A DNA stretch of 39,781 nt from an uncultured Burkholderiales bacterium (lineage in GTDB: Bacteria > Pseudomonadota > Gammaproteobacteria > Burkholderiales > Burkholderiaceae_C), in the NCBI GenBank assembly GCA_903838355.1, contig CAILYC010000025.1, positions 1-39,781 on the forward strand. Direction: 5' to 3'. Position 1 is the first letter of the stretch, and each line of letters begins with the position of its first letter. Shown piece by piece: positions 39,401-39,781 of the stretch. Made by a program: the position numbers and the translations under genes. The notes beneath the pieces are model-generated. The model was not told the DNA's origin, ran no database searches, and was given only the letters and a program-made list of their open reading frames with translations.

Positions 39401-39431
39401 GAAATCCTCTGCGTTAAGGGGGAGGATGAAT
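39401..39431 (+). mobile_element. IS200/IS605-type right-end hairpin remnant
   Basis: The segment GAAATCCTCTGCG...GGGGGAGGATGAA has the form of the conserved right end of IS605/IS1341-type elements, which I recall as GGAATCCCC-loop-GGGGAGGATGTCAA. The arms ATCCTC (39404-39409) and GAGGAT (39422-39427) pair perfectly. In such elements this sequence also forms the 3' scaffold of the TnpB omega-RNA. Here it lies 70 bases after parC with no tnpB in front of it, so it is a solo or rearranged end. The match is from memory of the family, not a search. Confidence 0.5.
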
Positions 39432-39433
39432 AG

Positions 39434-39781
39434 CGCGGACACCGAAGGTGTTTCGGGTTGTCGGCTGTTTGGGTGTTTGGGTGTTTGCTGTTGGAGTACA
39501 AAATGGCTTGGAGCGGCGGTATGTTGCTGTCCGTTGCGTCCCTTCCCACCAGTCAGACTTGTCCGTGCTGCGGCCAGGTCGCCAAAGAAAACCGGCTCAA
39601 AGAAGCCGAGTTCTTGTGTGTCGCTTGTGGCCACGCCGAAAATGCCGATGTGGTGGGCGCAGTCAATATGTTAGAGCGCGGGCAGCGCTTGTTGGCCTGT
39701 GCAGAGGAAGGCTCTGGCCGGGGTCGTAAGACCACGGCGAAACCCGCCTCAGTGAAGCAAGAACCCACTGAAGTGACTGCG
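39434..39781 (+). pseudogene. tnpB: 5'-truncated IS605-family TnpB (RNA-guided nuclease) fragment
   Basis: The frame opens after a TAG at 39431-39433 and continues past the window end. From about 39488 it matches the C-terminal part of TnpB/OrfB: LLEYKMAWSGG, then SLPTSQTCPCCGQ and FLCVACGHAENADVVGAVNML, which contain the four Cys of the zinc ribbon and the Asp of the third RuvC motif (NADxxGAxN). The tail VKQEPTEVT is also typical. Full TnpB proteins are about 370-400 residues; the RuvC I and II motifs are absent, so this piece cannot be a working nuclease. The first roughly 18 codons after the stop do not look like TnpB and mark the truncation point. The 3' end, and any right end, lies outside the window. 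Confidence 0.85.

Overview
The window is a chromosomal segment of a betaproteobacterium, most likely Burkholderiales and possibly Comamonadaceae-like. The grounds are the gene blocks pyrG-kdsA-eno-ftsB, methyltransferase-dapA-bamC-MBL hydrolase, xerD/DUF455/gamma-carbonic anhydrase/hslO and mog-darP/pmbA, a Bug-type solute receptor, and moderately high GC with heavy TTG use for leucine. The genus is inference; no rRNA or tRNA gene is present to fix it.

Layout. 1-290: a 13-bp tandem repeat and an unrecognised coding remnant. 291-4823 (minus): suhB, mutS and an Anbu proteasome-like peptidase whose start overlaps the mutS stop. 5155-7605 (plus): trmJ, cysE, nitroreductase. 7748-9661 (minus): mog and darP, divergent from pmbA (9724-11172). 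11214-14381 (minus): an alpha/beta hydrolase and a BaiN-type flavoprotein, then rpsU and yqeY. 14382-14997: a gene-poor gap with 13-bp repeats and a long hairpin, then plsY. 15726-17434: yajQ and murB, divergent. 17435-17816: eleven tandem heptamers, then an orphan Bug receptor, xerD, DUF455 (minus), gamma-carbonic anhydrase and hslO. 22386-26741 (minus): pyrG, kdsA, eno, ftsB. 26826-28530 (plus): coaBC, dut. 28559-30680: slyD and a RoxA-type ribosomal oxygenase, divergent. 30832-31206: a monocistronic small lipoprotein gene with a near-consensus promoter and a strong terminator. 31271-34823 (minus): methyltransferase, dapA, bamC, MBL hydrolase. 35009-39330 (plus): parE and parC. 39331-39781: a 3' piece of an IS605-type tnpB preceded by a hairpin resembling the right end / omega-RNA scaffold of such an element.

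Functionally this is mostly core housekeeping: DNA repair and topology (mutS, parEC, xerD, dut), envelope and lipid synthesis (murB, kdsA, plsY, bamC, dapA, ftsB), nucleotide and cofactor synthesis (pyrG, coaBC, mog), ribosome-linked genes (rpsU, darP, trmJ, RoxA) and protein quality control (hslO, slyD, pmbA, Anbu).

I found no clear new multi-gene system. The items most worth a second look are the tnpB/right-end remnant after parC, the Anbu gene overlapping mutS, the histone-H1-like tail on DarP, several low-complexity insertions in core enzymes, and short tandem repeats and hairpins in the intergenic gaps.
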